Positions 13,301 to 23,472 of a DNA stretch of 64,000 bases are shown one piece after another. A model generated the notes under the pieces. That model was not told the DNA's origin. It was given only the letters and a program-made list of their open reading frames with translations, and ran no database searches. Position 1 is the stretch's first letter. Each line of letters begins with the position of its first letter. Source of the stretch: Schizochytrium sp. TIO01 (taxonomy: Eukaryota > Sar > Bigyra > Thraustochytrida > Thraustochytriidae); the NCBI GenBank assembly GCA_004764695.1, contig SMSO01000036.1, positions 2,578,001 to 2,642,000 on the forward strand, given 5' to 3'. The position numbers and the translations under genes were made by a program.

Positions 13301-14122
13301 TATACTAATAATAATAATAAGTACTAGTACCTACCTACCCAGCAGCCTATTATAGTATTCCAGGCCAAAGACTTTATTCAGTTTTCGGTTCCTACTCCGA
13401 TGAAAGGCGATGAATGATGAGCTAGAATGGGCTACAGTGGTTCTGACGACTAGCAGCGTGAACCGCTATGGCTGCTGCTGTTTTGGGAGAGAGGTACGCA
13501 GAGAGATATTGAACGAAGGTCTTTTCTGGCTAGGATGCTGTTCTGATGAGACATTATTCTACAGGTGTTACCACGCTTTTTCTTTCTCTTTCTCTTTTTG
13601 TTTTTTTGATTTTTTGTTTTTTGTCTTTTTCCTCAGTCGTCATAAAATAGGGACTGTAGGGAAGATTAAATAAGAATTCCTCTGAAGTACAGTCTGCTAG
13701 GGACGGTATAGAGTAACCCATAGAAACAAACTGGCGGCAGGCATAGTTTTACTTTTATCCTTCAAAGAAGGTTTATAATTTTTTCTCTGCCTCTGCTAGG
13801 AAACATCCAACTTATAAAGTAAAAATTAAAATTAAAATAGAAACTATGAGAGGAAGTGAAAGAATAAGACGACCCAACAAAAAGGAGAATAAAAAAGAGA
13901 GGTCTGAGGGCGTTTGAGTGGACGCGGAGGACCTGTCCTATAGGTATCTTAGCAGATCCTAGTACATTTCGCGAGGCTTGTAAAATCGCCTGCTCTGCCT
14001 TCGAGCGCCAGGAGCAGCAAATCGCGATTGTCATCGATCGTGAGGAAGCGAGCAGAAAGGCTTTGCTCCCGCGAACCTACCGAGGAATATATAGAAAGCA
14101 CCATCAGCAGAGAAGCTGGTGA
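10304..14122. other. Intergenic DNA upstream of the fusion synthase gene
   Basis: Mostly AT-rich, with low-complexity tracts: (GACT)n at 10.91 kb, a CCTG/CATG-rich tract at 12.32-12.36 kb, A/T homopolymer runs near 12.95-13.0 kb and a T/C-rich tract at 13.58-13.64 kb. A GC-rich island at 11.28-11.52 kb is open for 66 codons with no recognisable product. No RNA gene was found. Confidence 0.5.
10907..10968 (+). repeat. (GACT)n microsatellite
   Basis: Repeated GACT/GAAT units (GACTGACTGACTGAATGACTG and similar) form an imperfect tetranucleotide tract, with scattered further units to about 10990. Confidence 0.85.
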
Positions 14123-14152
14123 CAAGCAAGCAAGCAAGCAAGCAAACAAGCA
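14123..14152 (+). repeat. (CAAG)n tract in the 5' flank of the fusion synthase
   Basis: Six to seven CAAG/CAAA units end about 55 bases before the ATG of the 1944-residue fusion gene, probably within its 5' untranslated region. The same tetranucleotide on the other strand forms the long tract in intron 1 of the LRR gene. Confidence 0.8.
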
Positions 14153-14207
14153 ATACTAATATCTAATTGAGTTGATTCATTCGTCGTATTACGTTTGATC
14201 AAGCAAC

Positions 14208-17200
14208 ATGACCACTGTGCTCGTGTTCTCTGGCGTCGGCAGCGTGAGCCGTGAGACTGCCAAGCTCGTTAGCGAGCTGCAAGGATTTGAGGTCGTTGAG
14301 GCCGTTCGCGAGCGTCTTGCCAGCGAGCATGGCATCCAGTTGAACGACATTATCGACCGTGTCCAGGAGGACCCTAACTCCCTCTCTGCCAGTGAGGAGA
14401 TCATCGTGCAGCTCGTTGTGCAGCTCAGCGTTGCCCAGATCACCCAAAGTGCTCTTGGTGACGATGAGGAGGTTGTTGCCGTTGGCCACAGCATTGGTGA
14501 GCTCGCCGCCGCCGCTGTGGCAGGTGCCATCAGCATCTCCGATGCCGTGGACGTTGCCGTGCGTCTCGGCGAGGTGACAAAGACCGCTGAGGGCGGCCTG
14601 TACTACGGTAAGATCCAGGTTGGCGACCAAATTGCCTCCGTGAACCAAATTGAGGAGGACGGCAGCCAGGTCGGCGCTGTCATTGTACTCGGTGGTGCCC
14701 AGGACTCTGCGGACCGTACCAAGGTCCACACCGGTTTCCCGTGGCACGCCCAGGTCTACCGCGAGCAGTCCTGGCAGCCGCTCAAGTCTGCACCTGTATC
14801 CAAGCCTCAGCGTCTGCCTTTGGCACTCTCGCTGCTCGGAGGCTTTGCTGATGCTAGCCAGGTTCTCGGTGACGAGTACTGGACCCAATGGACTTACACC
14901 GGCGTAGACCTCGCCAAGGCCCTGCAGCAGGTTCGCGAGAGGTACCCTAAGATCGCTCGCGTTGTAGAGCTCGGAGCCCACCCGATGTTGCAACCTTCTC
15001 TCCGTGCTGTCTTTGGCAGCGACGTTTCTGTCTCGTCTCAGGCTGACCGTCAGCAAGGTCTCCACCTCAGTGCTTGGAAGGAGATTGCACAGGTCAACAA
15101 GGGTTCTGGACTGCTCGACTGCATCCGCAATGCATTCCCGGTCGCGCTCGATGAAGATGCTACCTGGCTTGAGAGTGGTCTTGGCAGCGCGGACATTGTC
15201 CAGGGTGCCGCTAAGCTCGCCAAGCAGGGTGCCTTCCCGGGCCTCAAGCCGCAGGATCTCTACCGCTTTGTTACCCCGCAGGATCTCGTCGCTAGCTACG
15301 GCGTCCGCTTTGGTGCTGATAGCCAGCAGCAGAAGCAATCCAAGACCAACGCTGTTGCAGGCGACCGTGCCGCTGTGGTGATTCGCGCCATGAGCTGCCT
15401 CCTCCCGGCCAACATTAAGTCTCCTGCGCAACTCGCGGCCTTTACGGCATCCCAGGGCGACGCAGTGCGCTTTGACGCCGGCTTCGATGGTGGCAAGCGC
15501 GCTGCTGCCTTTCTCGGCGACATTACCATCGAGTACGCCAAGTTCGGACTCTCCGCTAGCGAGGTGAAGACCATGGATCCTCAACAGGCCCTTGTGCTCT
15601 CTTGTGTTGATAAGCTGTTGCAAGAGCATGAGATTGAGCAGCTCCCCGCTCGCACCGGTGTATACATTGGTGAGTGGAACTCTGAGTTTGAGGGCGACCG
15701 CTCATCGGTCTTTTACCCCACCGGCACCAACGCTAGTCTCGTCGCAGCTCGCGTGAGTCACGTGTACCGCCTCCAGGGTCCTTGCAAGGTGATCAATTCC
15801 GCTTGTGCGTCCTCGCTCGAGGCCGTGCTCGAGGCTCAGCGTGACGTTGCCTCAGGCAAGGTCGACTTTGCAATTGCAGGTGGTGTGAACTTGCTTTGGG
15901 ACCCGTCATTCTCGCAGTGCATGGCCCAGTCTGGATTCCTTGCGCCCGGAGCTCGTTGCCGCAGCTTTGACGCCTCTGCTGACGGCTACGTGCGCTCTGA
16001 GGGTTGTGGTCTTGTGCTGCTTACCCGCAAGAGCGCCGGTGTGCCTTACTATGCTGAGGTTCTCGGAGGTGCCTCCAACCACAACGGAGGTCGCAGCGCC
16101 AGCATCACTGCGCCGAGCCCAATTGCTCAGGGCGAGTGCATTGCCGAAGCCCTTGAAGACGCTCAGATCGAGGCTAAGGATGTTGACTACGTTGAGTGCC
16201 ACGGCACAGGAACCAAGCTTGGTGACCCAATCGAGTGGAGCGCTCTCGCCGGTCTCATCGGTAAGGACCGCGAGGCGGCTAACCCTTGCTACTTGGCCAG
16301 TGTCAAGAGCAACCTCGGACACCTCGAGGCTGCTGCAGGTGTCGTTGGTCTCATCCACGCGGCACTGATCTTGAACAGGCAGGAGGTGCCCCATATGGCG
16401 AACTTTGTCAAGGCTAACCCTCTTCTCGAGAAGTGCGAGGGTCTTCGTCTTGCTGAGAAGGCTAATGTGCGTCCTTCTAAGCCGCTTCAGGTCGCAGGCG
16501 TGTCATCCTTTGGATTCGGAGGTAGCAACGTTCATGTTGTACTCCGTGCCTCTTCTGGAGACCTGCCGGTTGCGCGTGCTCCCGTCGCTACTGCCGTCGC
16601 CTCTTGTAAGAAGAAGGTCTTCGTTTTTGACCGCACTATGAACCGCGCTCTCCCTGTGGTAGCTGAGAAGCCCCAGCAGGTCCAGGTTCAGCCGCAGCAA
16701 GTCCAAGTGAGCCAGGAGGCTGCCAGCATGAAGCAGTCTGTTGTTGAGCAAACCTTCTGGGAGGCTGTCCGCTCTGTGGCCGGCGAAGTGACTCCTGAGG
16801 CACAGATTCTGCAGAGTGGTGTAGATTCTCTCGGCCTTACCGAGCTCTTCCTTCGCATCGAACAGAAGCTTGCTGTTGAGGCCTCTGACCTTAGCGAGTT
16901 CCTCGGCGGAGGATACACTTGGAATGACCTCTGCGCTCGTATTCTGCAATCTGCCAACATTCCCGTTCCCGCAGCTCCTCAGCAGCCTATTGTGCAGCAG
17001 CAGGCTGCTCCTGTGGTGGCCGCACGGCCCAAGAAACAGGCGGCCCGTGCCCCAGAGTCTGAGCACGAGGATGCATCACCGGAGTTTGCCACCTGGGCTG
17101 TGCCGCGTTTTGACGGTATGATCCGTACGTCTCACGTCGGTTCCCTGCCGCGTGCTCGTGAGCCGGAGCAGCAGTACAAGGAGCTGCACAAGATTATTCA

Positions 17201-20042
17201 GCGTCAGCTTGAGATTGGTGTGACTTACATTAACGATGGCGAGGCAGGCCGCATGGACTACGCGACTGCCGCGCTTACCCGCATGAGCGGCTTTGAGGAG
17301 CAGGAGAACCTTCTTGCCCCTCAGCCGCAGGATCTCTCTGATCTTCCTTGCCTTGCTCGCCGCTTCCTCGTACGGTCCGGCCTCATCACTCTCAACAGCA
17401 AGGTCCGTACTTGCAACCCGCACTGTATCGGAGAGATTGCCTACACCGGCCAGAAGGCTCTTGAGAGGGAGCTGCAGACGGTGCGCCGTGCTTTGCAGCA
17501 ATGCAACGCAGGCCTTCCTGGTCAGGCCTTCTGGACGGCGCCCTCGCCCGGTACCCTGGGTATGTTCTTTGAGAACAGCGCTCAGCAGGACTACCCTTCA
17601 TACGACGACTACGTGGCTGCTATCGCCGATGCTCTCCATGTAGAGTACACAACCATCGTGGCTCATGGCTTCATCCTTCAGATTGACTGCCCAGACTTGG
17701 CTATGTCGCGCCACACGCGCTTCAAGAACCTCGGACTCACCGCATGGAAGCGTCTCATGAACATGCACGTGAAGATGCTCAACCGCGCTCTTGATGGCAT
17801 TCCAGCCAACCGCGTGCGTGTGCACGTTTGCTGGGGTAACTATGCGGGATCTCACCACCGCGATGTTAGTGCCACTGAGGTACTCCCGATCGCCTTCAAG
17901 ATCAAGGCTGGTGGTTTTGGCTTCGAGACCGCTAACCACCGCCATAACTCCGACTTCTTGCTCGTTGGCGATGGCCTTGAGCTCCCGCCCAACGTGGACA
18001 TCTACCCTGGTGTCATTGACACCTGCTCCTCTAGCGTAGAGGATCCTGCTGTTGTTTGCGAACGTATTTGCCGTTATGCCAGGCTTGTTGGACCCGAGCG
18101 TGTTGTAGCCAGCACTGACTGTGGCTTCTCCACCACTGCCGAGACTCAAGGCATCCCTGGTGAAGTTGCCCACATGAAGCTCCGCGCCCTTGTGGCTGGT
18201 GCTCGCATGGCATCCCGTATGTTCAACCCCAAGGTGATTCCTTCCTTCGTGTTGCGCCCTGCCATGCGCCGCTTCTACTTTGCTCAGAGCCCGTCTGAGA
18301 CCGTACAACAGACGCTAATCAAGCTCCGCGACGGTCAGACTGAGACTCGCCTCGTGCTCACCCCGAACAACGATGCCGCACTTGTGGCTTCTCACATCCG
18401 CCTCTTTGTGGATGTCCCTGTTCTCTTCGACAACGATGGCGCCGAAGCTTCTGTTGCCTTTGCTGAGGAGGTTAAGAGCTGCCTTGCCGATGGCAAGGTG
18501 CGCCACTCCCCTGCGTACCCTGTCGAATCCATGCCTGACCTCTCTATGGAAGACATGGTCTTCCCCACTGAGGGTACTCCTCGCGAACAGTACGATGTTG
18601 TCGTTGTTGGTGCTGGTATTGTGGGTCTCTTGGCTGCGAAGCGCCTTTTGGACGCTGGTATTGATGTTGTGCTTCTTGAGAAGGCCGATTTTGTTGGTGG
18701 TATTTGGACGACCTTTGCAAACGCAAAGAGCCAGGTCAACAGTTCTGAGGGATCGTACCGTCTTATTCACGAATACCGCGAAAAGGCTAACCGTGACCAC
18801 AGTACTACTGCCGAGGTCCGCGCTGACATGCTTGCCGTCGCTCGCGAGCTGCGTGACCAGGGTCGCATCTTCACCAAGACTTGCGTGACCTACGTGGACC
18901 GCGATCCTGCCTCCAAGTACGTTGTTGACATCGAGGGCGGTATTCGCATCACCTCCACTGGTGTCATTCTTGCTATCAACGACCGTGTCGGTACCCCGCG
19001 TCCCATCATGTGGAAGAACCACGAGAACTACAAGGGCATGATTGTGGATGGCTTTGGTGGCGATGCCGATGCTAAGAACGTTGACTGGGTGGGCAAGCGT
19101 GTTGTTGTTGTTGGTATGGGTGCCTTCGCCGTGGAGAACGCACGTACCGCTCTTGAGCACGGTGCCAAGAACGTTGTCGTTGTTGCCCGTCGCCATGGTA
19201 CCATCTGCCCCAAGTACATTGACTACATCAACTTTGTACACCGTGCCAGTGTCGATGACATTGGTGAGGAAATGAACGCCACTTTCAACAGCAAGAACAT
19301 GTTCTTGTGGCGCAAGCTCTACGAGGCAAGTAACTCTACTCAGCCTGAGACCTGGATGGGCAAGATCAAGCACACTGGTCACACCATCTCTGTGTCTGAT
19401 GTGTGGTTCATTGGCCACTTCCTCGGCAAGCTCGAGACCCGTCTCGGCGAGATCGACCATTTTGTGGAGAACGGAGTGGTTCTCTGTGGCGGCGATCCCG
19501 ACGAAGTGATTGAGGCTGATATTGTGGTGCGCTGCACCGGCTTCGAGCGTAACTCCTCCCTCGTGCCCCAGCTGTCCCCTTACCGTACCATGAACGACAT
19601 CAACTACTTGGACAAGGACCTTATGTACCTCGCTGACGCCTTTATTGATGACGATGCATTCAACTCCTTCTTTGGTTCCAGTGTGCTCGAGATGTCCAAG
19701 TTCTTCATCATGGTGTACCTGCACTTCTTCAAGGGCAACGATGCCAAGGTTCTTGAGGACCATGCTGATACTGACCTGGCCCCCAAGGTCGATGTCCAGT
19801 CTCGTAACTGGACTGATTACATCCGTGGTGCAGAGTTCCTCGTTCAGAATGTGCCCGCTATTCGTGAGCAGGCCAACGAGCTCCTCCGCAGCCGTCGTGA
19901 CGACTTTGTCAACGCCCAGTCTGTTCAGGATTACGTGAACGCCAACAAGCGTGAGTGGAGCGAGCTTCATGAGCTTCTGACTCAGGGCATGATTGGTGAG
20001 GAGTCTGGCATCCAGCTGCCCTACCCTGACTGGAAGTTCTAA
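14208..20042 (+). CDS. Multidomain AT-ACP-KS-ACP / MetE-like methyltransferase / FAD monooxygenase fusion (polyketide-synthase-like)
   Basis: A single uninterrupted 1944-codon frame. Domains in order: a compact acyltransferase (GHSIGE, Ser95; GFPWHAQV, His180); a carrier-like segment (ESGLGSADI, candidate Ser327); a ketosynthase with the full triad (Cys533 in NSACASSL, His665 in ECHGTGT, His705 in KSNLGH); a standard carrier domain (SGVDSLGL, Ser874). From about 960 to 1330 comes a cobalamin-independent methionine-synthase-like (MetE C-terminal/COG0620) barrel, with candidate zinc ligands His1206, Cys1208, Glu1240 and Cys1305. From about 1460 comes a flavin monooxygenase-like module: VGAGIVGL at 1467, FVGGIW, and a second nucleotide fold VGMGAFA at 1635. 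No reductase, dehydratase or thioesterase is visible, so at most one condensation seems likely. It would join acyl units on carriers, then alkylate or thiolate and oxidise the product; the product is unknown. Codon use is strongly biased, suggesting high expression. Domain calls are confident; the combined function is inference. Confidence 0.9.
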   Translation: MTTVLVFSGVGSVSRETAKLVSELQGFEVVEAVRERLASEHGIQLNDIIDRVQEDPNSLSASEEIIVQLVVQLSVAQITQSALGDDEEVVAVGHSIGELAAAAVAGAISISDAVDVAVRLGEVTKTAEGGLYYGKIQVGDQIASVNQIEEDGSQVGAVIVLGGAQDSADRTKVHTGFPWHAQVYREQSWQPLKSAPVSKPQRLPLALSLLGGFADASQVLGDEYWTQWTYTGVDLAKALQQVRERYPKIARVVELGAHPMLQPSLRAVFGSDVSVSSQADRQQGLHLSAWKEIAQVNKGSGLLDCIRNAFPVALDEDATWLESGLGSADIVQGAAKLAKQGAFPGLKPQDLYRFVTPQDLVASYGVRFGADSQQQKQSKTNAVAGDRAAVVIRAMSCLLPANIKSPAQLAAFTASQGDAVRFDAGFDGGKRAAAFLGDITIEYAKFGLSASEVKTMDPQQALVLSCVDKLLQEHEIEQLPARTGVYIGEWNSEFEGDRSSVFYPTGTNASLVAARVSHVYRLQGPCKVINSACASSLEAVLEAQRDVASGKVDFAIAGGVNLLWDPSFSQCMAQSGFLAPGARCRSFDASADGYVRSEGCGLVLLTRKSAGVPYYAEVLGGASNHNGGRSASITAPSPIAQGECIAEALEDAQIEAKDVDYVECHGTGTKLGDPIEWSALAGLIGKDREAANPCYLASVKSNLGHLEAAAGVVGLIHAALILNRQEVPHMANFVKANPLLEKCEGLRLAEKANVRPSKPLQVAGVSSFGFGGSNVHVVLRASSGDLPVARAPVATAVASCKKKVFVFDRTMNRALPVVAEKPQQVQVQPQQVQVSQEAASMKQSVVEQTFWEAVRSVAGEVTPEAQILQSGVDSLGLTELFLRIEQKLAVEASDLSEFLGGGYTWNDLCARILQSANIPVPAAPQQPIVQQQAAPVVAARPKKQAARAPESEHEDASPEFATWAVPRFDGMIRTSHVGSLPRAREPEQQYKELHKIIQRQLEIGVTYINDGEAGRMDYATAALTRMSGFEEQENLLAPQPQDLSDLPCLARRFLVRSGLITLNSKVRTCNPHCIGEIAYTGQKALERELQTVRRALQQCNAGLPGQAFWTAPSPGTLGMFFENSAQQDYPSYDDYVAAIADALHVEYTTIVAHGFILQIDCPDLAMSRHTRFKNLGLTAWKRLMNMHVKMLNRALDGIPANRVRVHVCWGNYAGSHHRDVSATEVLPIAFKIKAGGFGFETANHRHNSDFLLVGDGLELPPNVDIYPGVIDTCSSSVEDPAVVCERICRYARLVGPERVVASTDCGFSTTAETQGIPGEVAHMKLRALVAGARMASRMFNPKVIPSFVLRPAMRRFYFAQSPSETVQQTLIKLRDGQTETRLVLTPNNDAALVASHIRLFVDVPVLFDNDGAEASVAFAEEVKSCLADGKVRHSPAYPVESMPDLSMEDMVFPTEGTPREQYDVVVVGAGIVGLLAAKRLLDAGIDVVLLEKADFVGGIWTTFANAKSQVNSSEGSYRLIHEYREKANRDHSTTAEVRADMLAVARELRDQGRIFTKTCVTYVDRDPASKYVVDIEGGIRITSTGVILAINDRVGTPRPIMWKNHENYKGMIVDGFGGDADAKNVDWVGKRVVVVGMGAFAVENARTALEHGAKNVVVVARRHGTICPKYIDYINFVHRASVDDIGEEMNATFNSKNMFLWRKLYEASNSTQPETWMGKIKHTGHTISVSDVWFIGHFLGKLETRLGEIDHFVENGVVLCGGDPDEVIEADIVVRCTGFERNSSLVPQLSPYRTMNDINYLDKDLMYLADAFIDDDAFNSFFGSSVLEMSKFFIMVYLHFFKGNDAKVLEDHADTDLAPKVDVQSRNWTDYIRGAEFLVQNVPAIREQANELLRSRRDDFVNAQSVQDYVNANKREWSELHELLTQGMIGEESGIQLPYPDWKF

Positions 20043-20099
20043 GAAGTCTGTACCTATGAAAACGTTAACCACCAAATGGTAGTGACTATTCAGTATAAA

Positions 20100-20990
20100 T
20101 GATATATTACAATTATTTAGCTCTTTGTTAAGAAGTCAAGGTTAGATAAAGAAAATGGCATGGCCAAGGAACCACCAAGCTTCAAACGATTCAATACAGT
20201 AAAATACTTCAAACAGATGTTTGGAGCCTTAGCATGTGTGTGCCCTTTGGGTGTTCCTCGGAGGCAAGCGCATATTCGCAAGTGACGATGTTGAACCCAT
20301 TTATGGCTGTGGTTGCAGCGGCCACAAACAACGTAACACTCCAATAGCGTTATCAACGTCAGAGTGTCATCCGCCCCTCCCCCCCCCAAAAAAAATTAAA
20401 ATGCCAAATTGACGATCTCCAGCGCGCCTATCCAGACGCACCTGTCGTATAAAAAGACATCGGTAGCGGGGTCGACTTCAAATGGCCGGGCTTGTGCGCC
20501 CTAGTGGACGACCGAGATTCACCACAAGCTTGCACTTTGGCTCTATGATAGTATCGTGTTATTCCTAAACCTCCCAGATGGTCAAGAAGTTGGCAGGACG
20601 GATTAAATTTAGGCAGCTCGAATGATGTGTCGCTGGCTTCCTTCCGCCAAGCACTCATTCATAAAGCTGGGCTTTCTCCCTGGGTGTAAACTTGTTATTT
20701 GCCGAGAAGATTATACTTCAAAGCATGGAATAAATGTGGGTACCATCCTCGAACAGGAGCACCCAAGGTTTTCAAATGCCCCCTCCTCACCCCGCCAAAA
20801 AAAAAAGCAAATGCGTAGCCGATCGTGACATCCGCCAGAGGCTTCCTCCTGTGCAATCTATTCTCCAAGAGCGTTATTCTAAATTGTCTTTAAGTCATGG
20901 GTTTGTTTCCAACCCGCGCATGGGCCTTAGCCCTACACGTCGTCATCGTAGGAAATGTAAGCTTTATATAGGTAAAACTCTAGGTAATAC
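20100..20990 (+). mobile_element. Deleted IS607-type element (tnpA start fused to tnpB/fanzor end)
   Basis: The left edge (GATATATTA...TTTAGCTCTTTG, TTAAGAAGTCAAGGTTAG) matches the left edge of the fuller element at 26.55 kb. A degenerate recombinase helix-turn-helix region follows, then (20.41-20.52 kb) CGATCTCCAGCGCGCCTA and CATCGGTAGCGGGGTC, shared with that element's tnpA. The homology then jumps at about 20.515 kb (GATTCACCACAAGCTTGC) straight to the last third of its tnpB, ending with the GATCGTGACAT region that corresponds to the DRD motif. More than 1 kb between the two is missing. Many stops, frameshifts and A/C runs show it is dead. The coding strand is plus. Confidence 0.8.
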
Positions 20991-21846
20991 GATTGCAAAG
21001 AATATTTTAGTATATTTACTGTGATTGATATTACCATCTTGTAACCGACTTATGATGATATATATTTTATTCTTTGCAACTTTTGCTCTTTCTCTATCTT
21101 TCTCTTTTGCATTTCCAGAGGTTCTCAGGCTGCATTCTTTTATTATAGACTATGTCTTTCTTTTTTGCATTCCAGTGGTTCTCAGGCTGCAGTTTCTTTT
21201 TTCCCTCATATACTAAGTATGGTTTAAACAAGATTTTGAAATGACTTTAAACACTTGATCTCACCAAACGTCACGACAAACACCAAAAGAACTTTTGCTT
21301 TCTATATAAAAATATAATATATATAGCACAATCATCATGGAACCTCGAACCTGCCATCCCACAACCAGCATTATTTTGCGCAATTCTTGGTACAAAGAGT
21401 TGATAAGAATGTGGGCTGTATCGCTCACTTCCTTCGTTAGACCCTGGTGAAACAACTTTTGTTTACTTTGCTTTATTTTCTCTTTGTGTTCCTCTATTTT
21501 CTTTCATTTCTAAACATGTGTAAAATTTAAGCTACCCAGAAGGATGAGATATTTTGGGTAATTTCATCCATGATACGAAACTCTCGTTCATATCGGATGA
21601 GCTTGGGTTTGTTTAGAATTCGGAAAAAAAATAAAAATATAAAAAATCATCGCATTGCAAGAACAGCGAGGGGAGAAGGAAGAAAGGAAGAAATAATGAA
21701 AAGATAATGAAATTCTAAGCCTAAGTCACCGTCCACATAGTCCTACAAGGAAGCTTCCGTTACATACATGTTCTAGCACGAAGCCTCGAGCTATTTAAAG
21801 AGATAGGAAGGATGGTGTTGGATGAAGAGGTCTTTACTGTACTTGG
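20991..21846. other. Intergenic between the transposon remnant and the transacylase 3' end
   Basis: AT-rich. It contains a short direct repeat: TTTGCATT(T)CCAGAGGTTCTCAGGCTGCA at about 21107-21132 recurs as TTTTGCATTCCAGTGGTTCTCAGGCTGCA at about 21164-21192. No gene is recognised. Confidence 0.5.
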
Positions 21847-22800
21847 TTAGTTGAACTCAACAATTTCAATCTGTTCGCCACTCTCAGCAGGCTCGGCGTC
21901 TTCAGCTGTTTCTTGGCCCCTCTTTGACACCGAAGGTACCATTCGACGCAACATGGCCCTGAACTGCCCCTTGGACCCCAGGTCGATAATCACCTTGGGT
22001 CTCTCGTCGTCCACAATCGTCTGCAAGATAGTTTCCCACTGCACCGTACATTCTACCTGCTTCGCAAGCGTGTTAAGCACGTCGTCTTCCTCTGTATACA
22101 GCATTCCTGTAGCATTGGAGAACACATCGACATTCTTCCTGCCTTTTGCAGGTTTTACCTTGCCCTTGAGCTGTCGAATCGCCTCTGCTCCGTCCTGCAT
22201 GAGCTCAGTATGAAATGCACCCACGAGTTCCTCTCTAGACTGAGCTTTCTCAGCAATTTCTGGTACCCATTTCACGCCTCGCATCGCCTCCGCGGGGCCA
22301 GCAGCGACACGACATCCTGGAAAGAGTCTAATCGCGATGCTGACGCCGTTTTGCTGTTCAATTTTGGTCTCATCCTGCACGCCAAGCAGCGTGACCATAG
22401 ATCCTGGCCGTGCTTCACATGCCTTTTGCATAGCCTCTGCACGAGCTTTGAGCACCTTGAGGGTGTCGCGAAGACTAAGTCTGCCGGCACCTGCGAGTGC
22501 AGGGACCTCACCAAGTGAAAAGCCTGCGAAGTAGGTGGCCTCTGAACCAGTTAGAAGCTCTCCTTGCTCGCGACGGAGTCGATCCAGGAGGTCCAAAAGT
22601 CTCACACCGAGAGCGAGCTGCCCATAGTAGGTGCTTTGTGCAAGCTGCGCAGCTGTGAGCCGTGTGATGTCAACCTTGAGCTCGTCAAGAGCGCATGAGG
22701 CAACACGGCTTGAGGTGAGAGGAGCAGCGGCATCGCTTGCGAGACGTGTGCCTTGGCCAGGCAGCAGGACATAAACCACGCGGCCGTCTGAGGAAGACAT
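21847..22800 (-). CDS. Malonyl-CoA:acyl-carrier-protein transacylase (MCAT/FabD family)
   Basis: This enzyme moves malonyl groups from CoA to the phosphopantetheine arm of an acyl carrier protein. The 317-residue length is normal for the family. Visible motifs are the oxyanion loop GQGT (residues 15-18), the nucleophile elbow GFSLGE with Ser95 (GFS rather than GHS, as in the animal mitochondrial enzyme), RAEAMQ with the substrate-carboxylate Arg120, LFPGCRV, and the catalytic histidine in GAFHTELM (His197). VFSNATG and VQWETIL also match the mitochondrial MCAT pattern. The N-terminus (MSSSDGRVVYVLLPGQGT) runs straight into the domain, so no mitochondrial presequence is visible. The C-terminus carries an acidic tail. 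It is convergent with the fusion synthase across 1.8 kb and could supply its carrier domains or a general fatty-acid synthase. No introns are seen. Confidence 0.93.
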   Translation of the reverse strand: MSSSDGRVVYVLLPGQGTRLASDAAAPLTSSRVASCALDELKVDITRLTAAQLAQSTYYGQLALGVRLLDLLDRLRREQGELLTGSEATYFAGFSLGEVPALAGAGRLSLRDTLKVLKARAEAMQKACEARPGSMVTLLGVQDETKIEQQNGVSIAIRLFPGCRVAAGPAEAMRGVKWVPEIAEKAQSREELVGAFHTELMQDGAEAIRQLKGKVKPAKGRKNVDVFSNATGMLYTEEDDVLNTLAKQVECTVQWETILQTIVDDERPKVIIDLGSKGQFRAMLRRMVPSVSKRGQETAEDAEPAESGEQIEIVEFN

Positions 22801-23441
22801 CGTTTACCTACTCGTGGCCTAGGTGCCCTCGCTTTTTGCAGGAGGCAGCACTAAAACCTAGTTCGTTTTGGGTTTGGACGCGAAATTGAAACCTGGTGGT
22901 GAAAATGTATCTTTGAAAAATAATGATAATAGTACTCTAGAGGCAACGGTAGAATCACAACTCCTTAAAATCATTTAACTTGAGCCAAACGATTCATTCA
23001 TGACTCTAGCCAAAGCATCTGGGTATAGCTGTAGGCATCAGGTTCTTTAAACCACCTTATAGTAGTAGAAACTTATTACCTCTATAATGCTTCATGATAG
23101 ACGAACATCATTTTTTGTGTATTTCCTCCCTTCTTTTATTGGTACACAAGAACAATTGTGCATGCAAATGTTTGGTTACATGTACTTACCAAAAACATGC
23201 CCTTTATTAAAAATTTAAAGTACTGGGAATACTTTGGATTAGAAAAGTGACGCATTTTAACTTTCTGGTCCATCGATTTTCATCAGTGCTACTAAAGATA
23301 ATGGACTTCTTCCTCACTGAATTGATGAAGTATTTCAAGATTCGATTGTATCTTGACCCCCTTTGTACTGAACACTCGATACTATCGAACATAGGTTCAT
23401 AGGACTGTGCAAGAGTATAAGAAGAGAAATAAAATCCCAAC

Positions 23442-23472
<31 letters not shown>

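Noticed and set aside
14199..15629. 476-codon frame antisense to the fusion synthase, and the 586-codon one at 18315-20075
   Set aside because: Long antisense frames are a by-product of biased GC-rich codon use. The plus strand carries full catalytic motifs; the antisense translations show none.
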